A stretch of DNA of 64,000 bases from Variovorax sp. OK212 (GCF_900112425.1 NZ_FOLP01000018.1:55474-119473), one strand, 5' to 3'. Positions 10,439 through 19,488 are shown, counted from the stretch's first letter. Notes: generated by a model from the sequence alone, not told the origin. Program-made: numbers and translations.

Positions 10439-12184
10439 ATGGATTACCAGCCCCGCCCCGACGACGTCCGCTTCCTGCTCAACGCCGTGCTCGACGCGCC
10501 CGCGCGCCTGGCCGCGCTCGCGCCCTTTGCCGAAGTCGACGAAGCGCTGCAGTCGCAGGTGCTCGAAGAAGCCGGCCGCTTCGTCGGCGAAGTGGTGGCC
10601 CCCATCAACCGCGGCGGCGACGAAGTCGGCTGCCGCTTTGCCGATGGCAACGTCGTGTCGCCGCCGGGCTTCAGAGAGGCCTACCAGGCCTTCGTCGATG
10701 GCGGCTGGCCTGCGCTGTCGGCCGCGACGGAAGACGGCGGACAGGGCCTGCCCGCGGTGCTCGAAGCGGTGCTCTACGAATGGCTGGCCGCCGCCAACCA
10801 CGGCCTCACGATGGCGCCGGGCCTGCTGCACGGCGCCTACGCCTGCCTCAAGCACCACGGCAGCGACGAGCTGAAGCAGCGCTATCTGTCGAAGATCGCC
10901 ACTGGCGAGTGGCTCGCCACCATGTGCCTCACCGAGGCGCATGCAGGCAGCGACCTGGGCCAGGTGCGCACGCGCGCCGTGCCGCAGGCCGACGGCAGCC
11001 TGCGGGTGAACGGCGGCAAGATCTTCATCTCCGGCGGCGAGCACGACCTGACGCCGAACATCGTGCACCTGGTGCTGTGCCGCCTGCCCGATGCACCGGC
11101 GGGCCCCAAGGGGCTGTCGCTGGCGCTGGTGCCCAAGCTGCTGCCCGACGGCGCGCGCAACGCGGTGCACTGCGAACGCATCGAGGAGAAGATGGGCCTG
11201 CACGGCAGCCCCACCTGCACCATGCGCTTCGACGACGCCACGGGCTGGCTGGTCGGCGAGCCCGGCCGTGGCCTGGCCGCGATGTTCGTGATGATGAATT
11301 CGGCGCGCCTGCACGTGGCGCTGCAGGGCATCGGCCTGCTCGACGCCGCCTGGCAGAAGGCCGACGCCTACGCGGCCGAGCGCCGCCAGATGCGCGCGCC
11401 CGGCCCCGTGCCCGCGAGCCGCGGCGGCGAGAGCGCCGACCTGATTGCCGAGCACCCCGCGGTGCGCCGCATCCTCGACACGCAGCGCGCGTGGATCGAC
11501 GGCACGCGCACCCTCGCCTACCGCAGCGCGCTGATGCTCGACGTGGCCGTGCACGACGCCGACCCGAAGGCGCGCGAGCGCGCGCAGCGCTGGTGCGCCT
11601 TTGTCACGCCGGTGCTCAAGGCCGCGTGCACGCAGCAGGCCTTTCATGGCGCGAGCGAATGCCTGCAGGTGTTCGGCGGCCACGGCTATGTGCGCGAGTG
11701 GGGCATCGAGCAGGTGGTGCGCGACGCGCGCGTGACCATGATCTACGAGGGCACCAACGAGATCCAGGCCATCGACCTGCTGGTGCGCAAGGTGCTGCCC
11801 GACGGCGGCGCGGGCATGTCGGCGGTGCTGCTGGAGCTGCGCGACACGCTGGACGCCTCGCGCGAGGCCGACGCCGACGTGCAGCGGCGCCTCGCGCAAC
11901 TGCGCTACCTGGGCACCACGGTGGCCATGGCGGCGCATGCCAACCCGGTGCTGCCGTACGAGGTGGCCGACGACTACCTGCGCGTGACCATGCTCACGCT
12001 GATGGCCTGGGCCTGGGCGCGCATCGAGGCGGTGGCGCCGCAGGACGCAGCCAAGGCACGCGCGGCCACCGCCTTCCGGCGCTGGGTGCTGCCCGAGTTC
12101 GAGATGCGCCTGGGCATCGTCAAGAAGGCCTGCGAGACCGTGGCGCTGACGCACGCGGCGGCGCCCGCGGGTGTGGCGAAGTAG
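10439..12184 (+). CDS. Acyl-CoA dehydrogenase, long DmdC-like form
   Basis: At 581 aa this is longer than classical acyl-CoA dehydrogenases (about 380 aa) and matches the long group with an added C-terminal helical domain (from about residue 470). The flavin/substrate segment MCLTEAHAGSDLG and the motif MIYEGTNEIQAIDLL are clear. It should introduce an alpha,beta double bond into an acyl- or phenylpropanoyl-CoA, feeding the crotonase. It closes the metabolic part of the operon; the MarR gene follows after 36 bp. Confidence 0.87.
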   Translation: MDYQPRPDDVRFLLNAVLDAPARLAALAPFAEVDEALQSQVLEEAGRFVGEVVAPINRGGDEVGCRFADGNVVSPPGFREAYQAFVDGGWPALSAATEDGGQGLPAVLEAVLYEWLAAANHGLTMAPGLLHGAYACLKHHGSDELKQRYLSKIATGEWLATMCLTEAHAGSDLGQVRTRAVPQADGSLRVNGGKIFISGGEHDLTPNIVHLVLCRLPDAPAGPKGLSLALVPKLLPDGARNAVHCERIEEKMGLHGSPTCTMRFDDATGWLVGEPGRGLAAMFVMMNSARLHVALQGIGLLDAAWQKADAYAAERRQMRAPGPVPASRGGESADLIAEHPAVRRILDTQRAWIDGTRTLAYRSALMLDVAVHDADPKARERAQRWCAFVTPVLKAACTQQAFHGASECLQVFGGHGYVREWGIEQVVRDARVTMIYEGTNEIQAIDLLVRKVLPDGGAGMSAVLLELRDTLDASREADADVQRRLAQLRYLGTTVAMAAHANPVLPYEVADDYLRVTMLTLMAWAWARIEAVAPQDAAKARAATAFRRWVLPEFEMRLGIVKKACETVALTHAAAPAGVAK

Positions 12185-12220
12185 CCACTGGCGCCGCCTG
12201 CCGCGCGTTACGCTCGCACC

Positions 12221-12688
12221 ATGCCCTCCTCCGCGAAATCTGCTCCCGCCAAAGGCCAGCCCGACCCGCTCGACGCGCGCATGCTCGAAGGCCTGGTGGG
12301 CTACAACGCGCGCCGCGCGTGGCTGATCGTCAGCGACTTCTTCGCGGAGCGCATGGCGCCCTACGGCTTGAAGCAGATCGACTTCTCGGTGCTCTCGCTG
12401 CTGGCGCACAACCCGGGCGCCACCTCACGGCAGCTGTGCAACACGCTGGACATCCTGCCGCCGAACCTGGTGAGCCTGGTGGTCACGCTCGACAGCCGCG
12501 GGCTCATCGAGCGCCGGCCGCATCCGCACGACGGCCGCGCCGTGGGCCTGCACCTCACGCCGGCCGGCGAGACGCTGGTGCGCGAGGCCGAGCAGGCCGT
12601 GGTGCAGCTCGAGGCCGATGCGAGCGCCAGGCTCAGCGCCCGCGAGCGCGAGACGCTGATCAAGCTGCTGCAGAAGATCTATCTGTAG
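12221..12688 (+). CDS. MarR-family transcriptional regulator
   Basis: A 155-aa winged-helix regulator. The recognition region reads TSRQLCNTLDILPPNLVSLV and the wing carries PHPHDGRAVGLHLT, the usual DxR motif of MarR proteins. MarR regulators of hydroxycinnamate clusters (FerR, CouR type) sense aryl-CoA thioesters. This one closes a cluster containing a CoA ligase, so it may act the same way on the inverted repeat at 356. Ligand and operator are inferred. Confidence 0.85.
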   Translation: MPSSAKSAPAKGQPDPLDARMLEGLVGYNARRAWLIVSDFFAERMAPYGLKQIDFSVLSLLAHNPGATSRQLCNTLDILPPNLVSLVVTLDSRGLIERRPHPHDGRAVGLHLTPAGETLVREAEQAVVQLEADASARLSARERETLIKLLQKIYL

Positions 12689-12709
12689 CCTTCGGCGATT
12701 GCAAGGGCT

Positions 12710-13366
12710 TCAGAGGCCCCGTTCGACCATGTCGATCAGCTGCTGGCCGAGCCCGTGCACGGCGTCGGCCGGCATTTCGCGCAGCGGCCCGTCGATGATG
12801 AGCAGCGCCAGCCCGTGCACCGCCGACCACGCGAGGTATTCGGCATTCGGGCGCCGCTGCGCAGCGAGCACGCCCGCGTCCACCAGCCGGTCGATCGCCT
12901 TGCCCAGCAGCTCGAACGGGTCGAGCCCGCTGTCGGCGCCGCCCTTGCCCGGGCCGAGCTCGCCGCGGCCTTCGTCTGAAATCACGAACGCCGTGCGGAA
13001 CAGGCCCGGCTCGGCCTGCGCGAACCGCAGGTAGGCGGTGCCGATGGCGCGCACCTGTGCGCGCGCGAAGTCGGCGGGCGGCTGGTCGCAGGGCAGCACG
13101 GCCAGTTCCTTTTCCATCGCGCCCGCCGCCGCGGCCAGCGCCGCCTCGCGCACGGCCAGCAACAGTTCCTGGCGGCTGGCGAAATGCCGGTAGGCCGCAT
13201 TCGGCACCACCCCCGCGCGCCGCGTGGCCTCGCGCAGCACCACGGCGCCGGGGCCGCCGTCGCGCGCCAGCTCGATGCCCGCGTCCAGCAGGGCCCGGCG
13301 CAGGTCACCGTGTCGGTAGGTGCTGCGGGCGGGCGGCAGGCTTTCGGGAACGTTGTTGAGCTTCAT
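12710..13366 (-). CDS. TetR/AcrR-family transcriptional regulator
   Basis: A 218-aa regulator. The N-terminal HTH spans about residues 15-65 (YRHGDLRRALLDAG to NAAYRHFASRQELL). The C-terminal domain carries the WSAVHGLALLI segment of the WHG-type TetR group. The ATG at 13366 was chosen over upstream in-frame codons because the homologous region begins soon after. It is convergent with marR and divergent from the VOC gene at 13498, with a strong palindrome between them, so it probably controls itself and the genes at 13498-16921. Confidence 0.85.
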   Translation of the reverse strand: MKLNNVPESLPPARSTYRHGDLRRALLDAGIELARDGGPGAVVLREATRRAGVVPNAAYRHFASRQELLLAVREAALAAAAGAMEKELAVLPCDQPPADFARAQVRAIGTAYLRFAQAEPGLFRTAFVISDEGRGELGPGKGGADSGLDPFELLGKAIDRLVDAGVLAAQRRPNAEYLAWSAVHGLALLIIDGPLREMPADAVHGLGQQLIDMVERGL

Positions 13367-13405
13367 TGCAATTCCATGTGGACACTGTCCATTATCCCTG
13401 CTATT

Positions 13406-13428
13406 CTTTGTGGACGGTGTACACAAAG
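13406..13428. promoter_or_regulatory. 23-bp palindrome, candidate TetR operator
   Basis: CTTTGTG and CACAAAG form perfect 7-bp arms around 9 bp that are themselves partly symmetric (AC and GT). It lies 39 bp upstream of the tetR start and 69 bp upstream of the divergent VOC gene. Size, symmetry and location are those of a TetR-type operator. Confidence 0.65.
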
Positions 13429-13497
13429 TAATCCGATTGTTTGCGGCCCATGACACCGGGGGCTTGCGACCCACCTCGTCCATCCAAAGGAATTGCC

Positions 13498-13935
13498 ATG
13501 AAAGTCCAGTCTTACCTCTCGTTCGAAGGCCGCTGCGACGAAGCGCTCGGCTTCTACAAGAAGGCGCTCGGCGCCGAGGTCGTCCAGCTCATGCGCTACA
13601 GCGAAGCGCCCGCGCAAGCCCCTTCGGGCAACGCCGACGACGGCTGCGGCGGCGCGATGCCGTCGCCCGACAAGGTGATGCACGCGGTGGTGCGCATCGG
13701 CGAAACCGAGCTCATGGCCTCCGACGGCCGCTGCTCGGGGCAGGCCGAGTTCAAGGGCGTGATGCTGGCGCTCACCGCCAACACCGACGCAGAAGCCCGC
13801 CAGTGGTTCGACGCGCTGGCCGACGGCGGCCAGGTGATGCAACCGCTGATGAAGACCTTCTTCACCTCCAGCTTCGGCATGCTGAACGACCGCTTCGGCG
13901 TGAGCTGGCTGCTGGTGGTGCAGCAGGCCAGCTGA
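13498..13935 (+). CDS. VOC-family (PhnB-like) protein
   Basis: A 145-aa glyoxalase-fold protein of the PhnB/YciA-like VOC group. It has the repeated beta-alpha-beta signature YLSFEGRCDEALGFYKKAL at the N-terminus and FGMLNDRFGVSWLL at the C-terminus. These two motifs are typical of the 3-demethylubiquinone-9 methyltransferase-like VOC set, whose biochemical role is mostly unknown. It is first in a run of small proteins with a similar VOC paralogue at 14540. Control by the adjacent TetR is likely. Confidence 0.8.
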   Translation: MKVQSYLSFEGRCDEALGFYKKALGAEVVQLMRYSEAPAQAPSGNADDGCGGAMPSPDKVMHAVVRIGETELMASDGRCSGQAEFKGVMLALTANTDAEARQWFDALADGGQVMQPLMKTFFTSSFGMLNDRFGVSWLLVVQQAS

Positions 13936-13994
13936 GTTCGCGCCGCCCCGTCATCGCCACGACATTGCTCCGCATCGCCTCACCAAGTCCCGCC

Positions 13995-14522
13995 ATGCTC
14001 AAGAAAATCGCCCTCGTTCTCGTCCTCGCCATTGCCGCGCTGCTGATCTTCGCGGCCACCCGGCCCGACACCTTCCGCGTGGAGCGCACCGCGCGCATCA
14101 ACGCGCCGGCCGAGAAGATCTTTCCGCTGATCGACGACTTCCACCGCTGGGGCGCCTGGTCGCCCTACGAGAAGCTCGACCCCGCCATGAAGCGCAGCTT
14201 CGGCGGCGCGCCCAGCGGCAAGGGGGCCACCTATGCGTGGGAGGGCAACAGCCAGGCGGGCGCGGGACACATGGAGATCGTCGAGTCGGCGCCTTCGTCG
14301 AAGGTCGCGATCAAGCTCGACTTCATCCAGCCCTTCGAAGGCCACAACATGGCCGAGTTCACGCTGCAGCCCCAGGGCGGCGCCACGCAGGTGACCTGGG
14401 CCATGCACGGCCCGAGCCCCTACGTCGCCAGGCTCATGGGCATCTTCTTCAACATGGACCAGATGATCGGCAAGGACTTCGAAGCAGGCCTGGCCAACCT
14501 GAAGACAGCCACCGAAAAGTAA
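13995..14522 (+). CDS. SRPBCC-family protein with N-terminal membrane segment
   Basis: A 175-aa protein. Residues 3-22 are a single hydrophobic helix, then a START/SRPBCC fold beginning FRVERTARINAPAEKIFPLIDDF, typical of polyketide-cyclase-like lipid- or hydrophobe-binding domains. It lies between two VOC genes in the same direction with short gaps. The helix could be an uncleaved anchor or a signal peptide. Its function is unknown. Confidence 0.75.
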   Translation: MLKKIALVLVLAIAALLIFAATRPDTFRVERTARINAPAEKIFPLIDDFHRWGAWSPYEKLDPAMKRSFGGAPSGKGATYAWEGNSQAGAGHMEIVESAPSSKVAIKLDFIQPFEGHNMAEFTLQPQGGATQVTWAMHGPSPYVARLMGIFFNMDQMIGKDFEAGLANLKTATEK

Positions 14523-14539
14523 CCCACCAAGGAAAGCTC

Positions 14540-14959
14540 ATGTCCCCCATCCACGCCTACCTCACGTTCGACGGCAACGCAGCCGAAGCCATGCGCTTCT
14601 ACGAGAAGACGCTCGGCGGCAAGATGCAGATGATGATGACCATCGGCGAAGCGCCCGACACCGCGCAGTTGCCGCCCGAGGCGAAGAACCGCATCATGCA
14701 TGCCTCGCTGGCCTACGGCGAGGGCATGCTCATGGCCTCCGACACCATGCCCGGCCAGGCCTACGAAGGCATGAAGGGCTTCGGCGTGGCGCTCACGCTG
14801 GAGACCGTGGCCGAAGCGCGCCGCGTGTTCGACGCCTTCGCCGCGGGCGGCACCGTCTCCATGCCCTTCGAGAAGACCTTCTGGGTCGAAGGCTTCGGCA
14901 TGGTGACCGACCGCTTCGGCACCCCCTGGCTCATCAACGGCGGCAAGCCGCTGGTCTAG
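14540..14959 (+). CDS. VOC-family (PhnB-like) protein, paralogue
   Basis: A 139-aa protein sharing the design of the protein at 13498: YLTFDGNAAEAMRFYEKTLGG at the start and FGMVTDRFGTPWLI at the end. AAGGAAAGC upstream supports the ATG. The two VOC copies flank the SRPBCC gene, suggesting duplication within one functional unit. No catalytic role can be assigned. Confidence 0.8.
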   Translation: MSPIHAYLTFDGNAAEAMRFYEKTLGGKMQMMMTIGEAPDTAQLPPEAKNRIMHASLAYGEGMLMASDTMPGQAYEGMKGFGVALTLETVAEARRVFDAFAAGGTVSMPFEKTFWVEGFGMVTDRFGTPWLINGGKPLV

Positions 14960-14997
14960 CCCGCCGCCCCCGGCGCCCGCAACAGGAACGACCTCCC

Positions 14998-16494
14998 ATG
15001 ACCGTCACACTCGACAACCGCAAGCGCTGGCTCGCCTTGATGGTGTTGTGCCTCGGCGTTCTCATGATCGTGCTCGACACGACCATCGTGAACGTGGCGC
15101 TGCCCTCGATCCGAACCGACCTGGGCTTCACCGAGACCTCGCTGGTCTGGGTGGTCAACGCCTACATGCTGACCTTCGGCGGCTTCCTGCTGCTGGGCGG
15201 GCGGCTCGGCGACCTGTACGGCCACCGCCGCGTGTTCCTCGCGGGCCTGGTGCTGTTCACGCTGGCCTCGCTGGCCTGCGGGGTCTCGACCTCGCAGGGC
15301 CTGCTGGTGGCCGCGCGCGCGGTGCAGGGCCTGGGCGGCGCGGTGGTGTCGGCCGTGTCGCTCTCGCTGATCATGAACCTGTTCACCGAGCCGGCCGACC
15401 GCGCCAAGGCGATGGGCGTGTACGGCTTCGTGTGCGCGGGCGGCGGCAGCATCGGCGTGCTGCTGGGCGGGCTGCTCACGAGCACGCTGAGCTGGCACTG
15501 GATCTTCCTGGTGAACCTGCCGATCGGCGTGGCGGTGTACGCGCTGTGCGTGGCGCTGCTGCCGAGCGCGCGCGGCCATGCGCACGGCGAGAAGCTCGAT
15601 GTGGCCGGCGCCGTCACGGTCACGCTGTCGCTCATGCTCGCGGTGTACGGCGTGGTCAACGGCAACGAGGCCGGCTGGGCCTCGGCGCAGACGCTGGGCC
15701 TGTTGGGCGCGGCGGTGGGGCTGCTGGCGGTGTTCATCGCCATCGAGTCGCGGGTGCAGCATCCGCTGATGCCGCTGGGCCTGTTCCGCCTGCGCAGCGT
15801 GTCGGTGGCCAACGTGGTGGGCGTCCTGTGGGCCGCGGCCATGTTCGCGTGGTTCTTCATCTCGGCGCTCTACATGCAGCTGGTGCTGCAGTACACGCCC
15901 ATGCAGATCGGCCTGGCCTTCCTGCCGTCCAACATCATCATGGCGGTGTTCTCGCTCGGGCTGTCCGCCAAGATCGTGATGCGCTTCGGCATCCGCAAGC
16001 CGCTGGCGGCAGGCCTCTGGCTCGCGGCCATCGGGCTGGCGCTGTTCGCGCGCGCACCGGTCAGCGGCAGCTTCGTACTCGACGTGCTGCCCGGCATGAT
16101 GCTGCTCGGCCTGGGCGCGGGCATGGCCTTCAACCCGCTGCTGCTGGCCGCCATGAGCGAGGTGAGCCCGGCCGACTCGGGCCTGGCCTCGGGCGTGGTC
16201 AACACCGCCTTCATGATGGGCGGCGCGCTGGGCCTGGCCGTGTTGGCCAGCGCCGCGGCCGCGCGCACCGCGTCGATGGAAGCGGCCGGCGCGCAGATGC
16301 CGCTGGCGCTCACCGGCGGCTACAACCTGGCGTTTCTCGTCGGCGCCGTGTTCGCGGCGACGGCGGGCCTGATCGGCGCCTTGCTGCTGCGCTCCGCCAT
16401 GCCGGGGCAGATGCAGAACCACAGCAACTGCAAGGGCAACGACAACGGCAAGGCCGGCGACAAGATGGCCCCCCGTGGAACAGCCGCACCGTGA
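14998..16494 (+). CDS. MFS transporter, DHA2 (14-helix drug/H+ antiporter) family
   Basis: A 498-aa transporter. LDTTIVNVALPSI near residues 24-36 is the motif of DHA2 exporters of the EmrB/QacA type, and GGRLGDLYGHRRVF is the MFS loop 2-3 motif. Hydrophobic segments run to about residue 460, consistent with 14 helices. It lies downstream of the VOC/SRPBCC genes and the TetR regulator, so a TetR-controlled efflux unit is plausible. The substrate is unknown. Confidence 0.87.
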   Translation: MTVTLDNRKRWLALMVLCLGVLMIVLDTTIVNVALPSIRTDLGFTETSLVWVVNAYMLTFGGFLLLGGRLGDLYGHRRVFLAGLVLFTLASLACGVSTSQGLLVAARAVQGLGGAVVSAVSLSLIMNLFTEPADRAKAMGVYGFVCAGGGSIGVLLGGLLTSTLSWHWIFLVNLPIGVAVYALCVALLPSARGHAHGEKLDVAGAVTVTLSLMLAVYGVVNGNEAGWASAQTLGLLGAAVGLLAVFIAIESRVQHPLMPLGLFRLRSVSVANVVGVLWAAAMFAWFFISALYMQLVLQYTPMQIGLAFLPSNIIMAVFSLGLSAKIVMRFGIRKPLAAGLWLAAIGLALFARAPVSGSFVLDVLPGMMLLGLGAGMAFNPLLLAAMSEVSPADSGLASGVVNTAFMMGGALGLAVLASAAAARTASMEAAGAQMPLALTGGYNLAFLVGAVFAATAGLIGALLLRSAMPGQMQNHSNCKGNDNGKAGDKMAPRGTAAP

Positions 16495-16561
16495 ACCTCA
16501 GGCCATGCAACCGCCCCTCTTCTTCCTTCAGCATTTCCACTCCCTGTTCAGGAGAACACCC

Positions 16562-16921
16562 ATGGCTCGCTATGTAGATGGTTTCATCGTTGCCATTCCC
16601 ACCGCGAACGTGGAGGCCTACCGCAAGCTGGCGCGCAAGGCCGGCAAGGTCTGGATGGAATACGGCGCGCTCGAATACGTGGAGTGCATCGCCGACGACG
16701 TGAAGCCCGGCAAGCTCACCTCGTTTCCGCAGAGCGTGAAGCAGAAGGCCGACGAGACGGTGGCCTTCTCGTGGATCACCTACAAGTCGCGCAAGCACCG
16801 CGACACGGTCAACGCGAAGGTGATGGCCGACCCGCGCATCACGGCGATGGACCCGAAGACCATGCCCTTCGATGCGAAGCGGATGATCTTCGGCGGCTTC
16901 AAGAGCATCGTCGAGCTCTGA
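16562..16921 (+). CDS. DUF1428-family protein (YbaA-like)
   Basis: A 119-aa protein matching the DUF1428/YbaA pattern: RYVDGFIVAIPTANVEAYRK at the start, EYGALEYVECIADD, then TVAFSWITYKSRKHRD and MPFDAKRMIFGGF near the end. The family has a dimeric ferredoxin-like alpha/beta fold and no proven function. It ends the forward run started at 13498. The next gene is convergent 15 bp away. Confidence 0.8.
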   Translation: MARYVDGFIVAIPTANVEAYRKLARKAGKVWMEYGALEYVECIADDVKPGKLTSFPQSVKQKADETVAFSWITYKSRKHRDTVNAKVMADPRITAMDPKTMPFDAKRMIFGGFKSIVEL

Positions 16922-16936
16922 GCTCGCGCGGGATGC

Positions 16937-17695
16937 TCAGGCCAGGAAGCCGTCGTAGACGAGCTTCAGGCCCGTGAGCAGCATGCCCAGGTACACGAAG
17001 CGATAGAACCAGGTCGCGTCGATGCGCCGCGCAATGCGAATGCCGACCCACACGCCCAGCGGCGCGATCGGCATCAGCACGAGCGAGGTGGCCAGCGTGC
17101 GGAAGTCGAGCAAGCCGAGCCACGCATACGGGATCCACTTGCTCAGGTTCACCACGAAGAAGAAGTAGGCCATGGTGGCCGTGAAGATCACCGGCTTGAG
17201 CCGCAGCGGGATCACGTAGGCGTTGATCGGCGGGCCGCCCGCATGCGCGATGAAACTGGTGAAGCCCGAGACGGTCGTCAGCACCGCGCCCACGCCACGC
17301 GAGGGCAGCGGGTCGTTCGGCTTGGGCGGGAACAGCACGCGCTGCGCCAGGAACAGCAGGGTGAACACACCCACGATGCCCGCCACCGTGTGCGCCGGCA
17401 GCGCGCGAAACAGCAGCGTGCCGACCACCGTGCCCAGCAGCCCGAACGGAACCAGGAACTTGAGCAGCGAGCGGTCGAAGTCGCGCCGGAACGCGGCCAG
17501 GCCCAGCAGGTCCATCAGCAGCAACAGCGGCATGAGGATGGCGGCGGCCTGCGGCACCGTAACGGCCAGCGCCATCATCGGCACCGCGAGCGAACCGAAG
17601 CCGGCGCCGAAGCCGCTCTTGCTGATGCCGAGCAGCAGCACGGCGGGAATGGCGACCGCGTAGAAATGCGGGTCGGTGATCAGGGGAAAGGCCAT
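16937..17695 (-). CDS. TauE/SafE-family (DUF81) membrane protein
   Basis: A 252-aa multi-span protein. GISKSGFGAGFGSLAVP near the N-terminus and SFIAHAGGPPINAYVIPL in the middle are hallmarks of the TauE/SafE sulfite/organosulfur exporter family. The start MAFPLITDPHF at 17695 fits the first membrane segment. A terminator just upstream separates it from the SnoaL-like gene, so it has its own transcript. The substrate is not defined. Confidence 0.82.
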   Translation of the reverse strand: MAFPLITDPHFYAVAIPAVLLLGISKSGFGAGFGSLAVPMMALAVTVPQAAAILMPLLLLMDLLGLAAFRRDFDRSLLKFLVPFGLLGTVVGTLLFRALPAHTVAGIVGVFTLLFLAQRVLFPPKPNDPLPSRGVGAVLTTVSGFTSFIAHAGGPPINAYVIPLRLKPVIFTATMAYFFFVVNLSKWIPYAWLGLLDFRTLATSLVLMPIAPLGVWVGIRIARRIDATWFYRFVYLGMLLTGLKLVYDGFLA

Positions 17696-17711
17696 GGGAA
17701 TGAGGAGCGCG

Positions 17712-17740
17712 AAAAAAAGCCCGCCGTGGCGGCAGGCTTT
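17712..17740 (-). terminator. Rho-independent terminator after the SnoaL-like gene
   Basis: Read on the minus strand, AAAGCC and a GC-rich stem fold back on GGCGGGCTTT and are followed by a continuous T run. It lies about 75 bp downstream of the gene at 17816 and just upstream of the TauE gene, so it ends the dioxygenase/SnoaL transcript. Confidence 0.7.
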
Positions 17741-17815
17741 GCGAGCGTAGCAGGATGACGCGGGGCGCGCTGCCCATCTGCCCAACTGCCCATCTACCCA
17801 GACGCCCAGCCGCCC

Positions 17816-18421
17816 TCAGCGTTCGAGCGCCCCTCCGGCCAGCCAGTCGGCGCCGCGCCTGTAGAGGGCCTCCACCGCCGGGCCCTTGAGCATCGGCATG
17901 TCGAGCTTCACCGTGTAGCCGATGCGCTGCTGGATGTAGGTGAGGTGGCGGTAGCCCTCGGGCAGGCCGGCCAGCACGGCCGCGTCGAGCGCGACGGTGG
18001 CGGCAGGGTCGACCGGGTCGATGCGGTCCTTCTCGTAGATCGGCTGGCGGTGCAGCAGCTTCCACTCGCCGCCGTGCTTTTCCACGAAGTCGTAGAAGCG
18101 GCCGGTGCACACCACGTCGCACAGCACGCCCTCGACCATGCCGCGCTGCGAGATGGTCATCTTGGTCTGCGCGATGGCACGCTCGCCCGCCACCTCGATG
18201 GCCGAGCCGCCCAGGAAGTGAAGAATGCTCACGCCCTTGGCCCAGCCTTCCTGCGTGACGCGGATGAAATCGGCGTACGGGCCCTGGAACCAGGTCGCCA
18301 TCATCACGCCGTCGGGATGCCACACGGTGGCAAAGCGTTCCCAGTCGCCGGCGTCGCGCCACACGGCCCAGCGTTCGATCATCTGGCGGATCAGCAGCTC
18401 CTGCTGCAAGGTGTCATTCAT
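17816..18421 (-). CDS. SnoaL/NTF2-like fold protein
   Basis: A 201-aa protein with the SnoaL-like pattern: IRQMIERWAVWRDAGDWERFATVWHPDG at residues 11-38 and a HRQPIYEKDRIDPVDP tail. Proteins of this fold are cyclases, dehydratases or small-molecule binders, and often accompany aromatic-ring enzymes. It lies 33 bp after the intradiol dioxygenase on the same strand and is probably cotranscribed. It may act on the ring-cleavage substrate or product, but no catalytic set is conserved enough to say. Confidence 0.75.
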   Translation of the reverse strand: MNDTLQQELLIRQMIERWAVWRDAGDWERFATVWHPDGVMMATWFQGPYADFIRVTQEGWAKGVSILHFLGGSAIEVAGERAIAQTKMTISQRGMVEGVLCDVVCTGRFYDFVEKHGGEWKLLHRQPIYEKDRIDPVDPAATVALDAAVLAGLPEGYRHLTYIQQRIGYTVKLDMPMLKGPAVEALYRRGADWLAGGALER

Positions 18422-18454
18422 TTGCGGTGTCTCTTTTGCTTGGTTTTCCGAGGC

Positions 18455-19306
18455 TCAGGCGGGCTGTGCGGCCGGTTCCTTCAGCGGGTTCAGCACGAAG
18501 TCGAAGTCCAGCCGCCAGCGGCCGTCGGCCTGCTTCGTCCACGGCGCCACCAGCGACTGGCGCACCGCGAACACCGCGTCGGAGTCGAGCCACTCGTCGC
18601 CGTCGCGGAACACGTGGGTGATGAGCCGCTCGTAGCCCGGCGCCTCGATCTTGAAATGCAGGTGCGCGGGCCGCCACGGGTGGCGCTTGGTGGCGCGCAG
18701 CAGGTCGCCCACGGGGCCGTCGACCGGAATCGGATAGGCCACCGCCACCACGCTTCGAAAGTGCAGCGAGCCGTCGGCCGCGGTGCGCAGCGTGCCGCGG
18801 TTCTCGGCATGGTCGAGCCCGGCGTGCTGCACGTCGTAGTGGCCGCCGGCATCGGCCTGCCACACGTCGACGACCGCATCGGCCACCGGCTCGCCGCCGA
18901 GGCCGCGCACCGTGGCGTACACGTCGCAGGGCTCGCCCTCGGCGCCGTTGGCCACGTCGTCGCCGTGCGCGTACTCGGGCGCGCCGTCGAAGTAGAAGGG
19001 GCCGAACACGGTGGCCTCGGTGCAGCCGGCGGGCTTGTCGTTGTTCATCGCGATGGTGAGCATCGACAGGCCCAGCACGTCCGACAGCAGGATGAACTCC
19101 TGGCGCTTGTCGTCGCACTTCTGGCCGGTGGCCGTGAGGTACTGGATGCCCTGGAACCACTCTTCCTCGGTGAGCTTCACCTCGCGGGCAAAGGCGTGCA
19201 GGTGCTGCACGAGGCTGGTCATGATCTCGCGCAGCCGCGGGCTCGGGGTGTCGGCGAAGCGTGCGAGCACGGCCTGCGTGATGTTGTCCTGGTTGAGGTT
19301 GCGCAT
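18455..19306 (-). CDS. Intradiol ring-cleavage dioxygenase, hydroxyquinol/catechol 1,2-type
   Basis: A 283-aa enzyme with the N-terminal helical dimerisation domain followed by the intradiol beta-sandwich (GPFYFDGAPEYAHGDD). The iron ligands can be placed as Tyr157, Tyr191, His215 and His217, with the Tyr-His-x-His spacing of catechol 1,2-dioxygenase. It would cleave catechol or 1,2,4-trihydroxybenzene between the hydroxyls. Maleylacetate reductase at 30098 argues for hydroxyquinol, giving maleylacetate. It is divergent from a LysR regulator. The start at 19306 was preferred because the helical domain begins there. Confidence 0.85.
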   Translation of the reverse strand: MRNLNQDNITQAVLARFADTPSPRLREIMTSLVQHLHAFAREVKLTEEEWFQGIQYLTATGQKCDDKRQEFILLSDVLGLSMLTIAMNNDKPAGCTEATVFGPFYFDGAPEYAHGDDVANGAEGEPCDVYATVRGLGGEPVADAVVDVWQADAGGHYDVQHAGLDHAENRGTLRTAADGSLHFRSVVAVAYPIPVDGPVGDLLRATKRHPWRPAHLHFKIEAPGYERLITHVFRDGDEWLDSDAVFAVRQSLVAPWTKQADGRWRLDFDFVLNPLKEPAAQPA

Positions 19307-19394
19307 CGTGGCGTCTCCGTGTTGTCTCTGGTGGGTACGGCGCACTGTAGGCCGCGCGCGGTTCCCATGAAAGCACCCGGGGCGCAAATGATTT

Positions 19395-19409
19395 TTCCGC
19401 CCAGCGGAA
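19395..19409. promoter_or_regulatory. Palindrome in LysR/dioxygenase intergenic region
   Basis: TTCCGC and GCGGAA are perfect arms around CCA, 80 bp from the lysR start and 89 bp from the dioxygenase start. A symmetric site in the divergent region of a LysR gene and its probable target is a good candidate recognition site. It is not a textbook T-N11-A box. Confidence 0.5.
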
Positions 19410-19488
19410 CAGTCGCGCCCCTTGCTGCGCCAAAATCGCCCGGCCCGACAAAAGACAAGCCCAAGACACGCTCCGGAGACAACGCCCC

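Noticed and set aside
8612..12409. Very long open frame on the minus strand opposite the esterase and acyl-CoA dehydrogenase genes
   Set aside because: It is a by-product of high GC at third codon positions. The product is low-complexity His/Arg/Ala-rich, while the plus strand codes clear enzymes.
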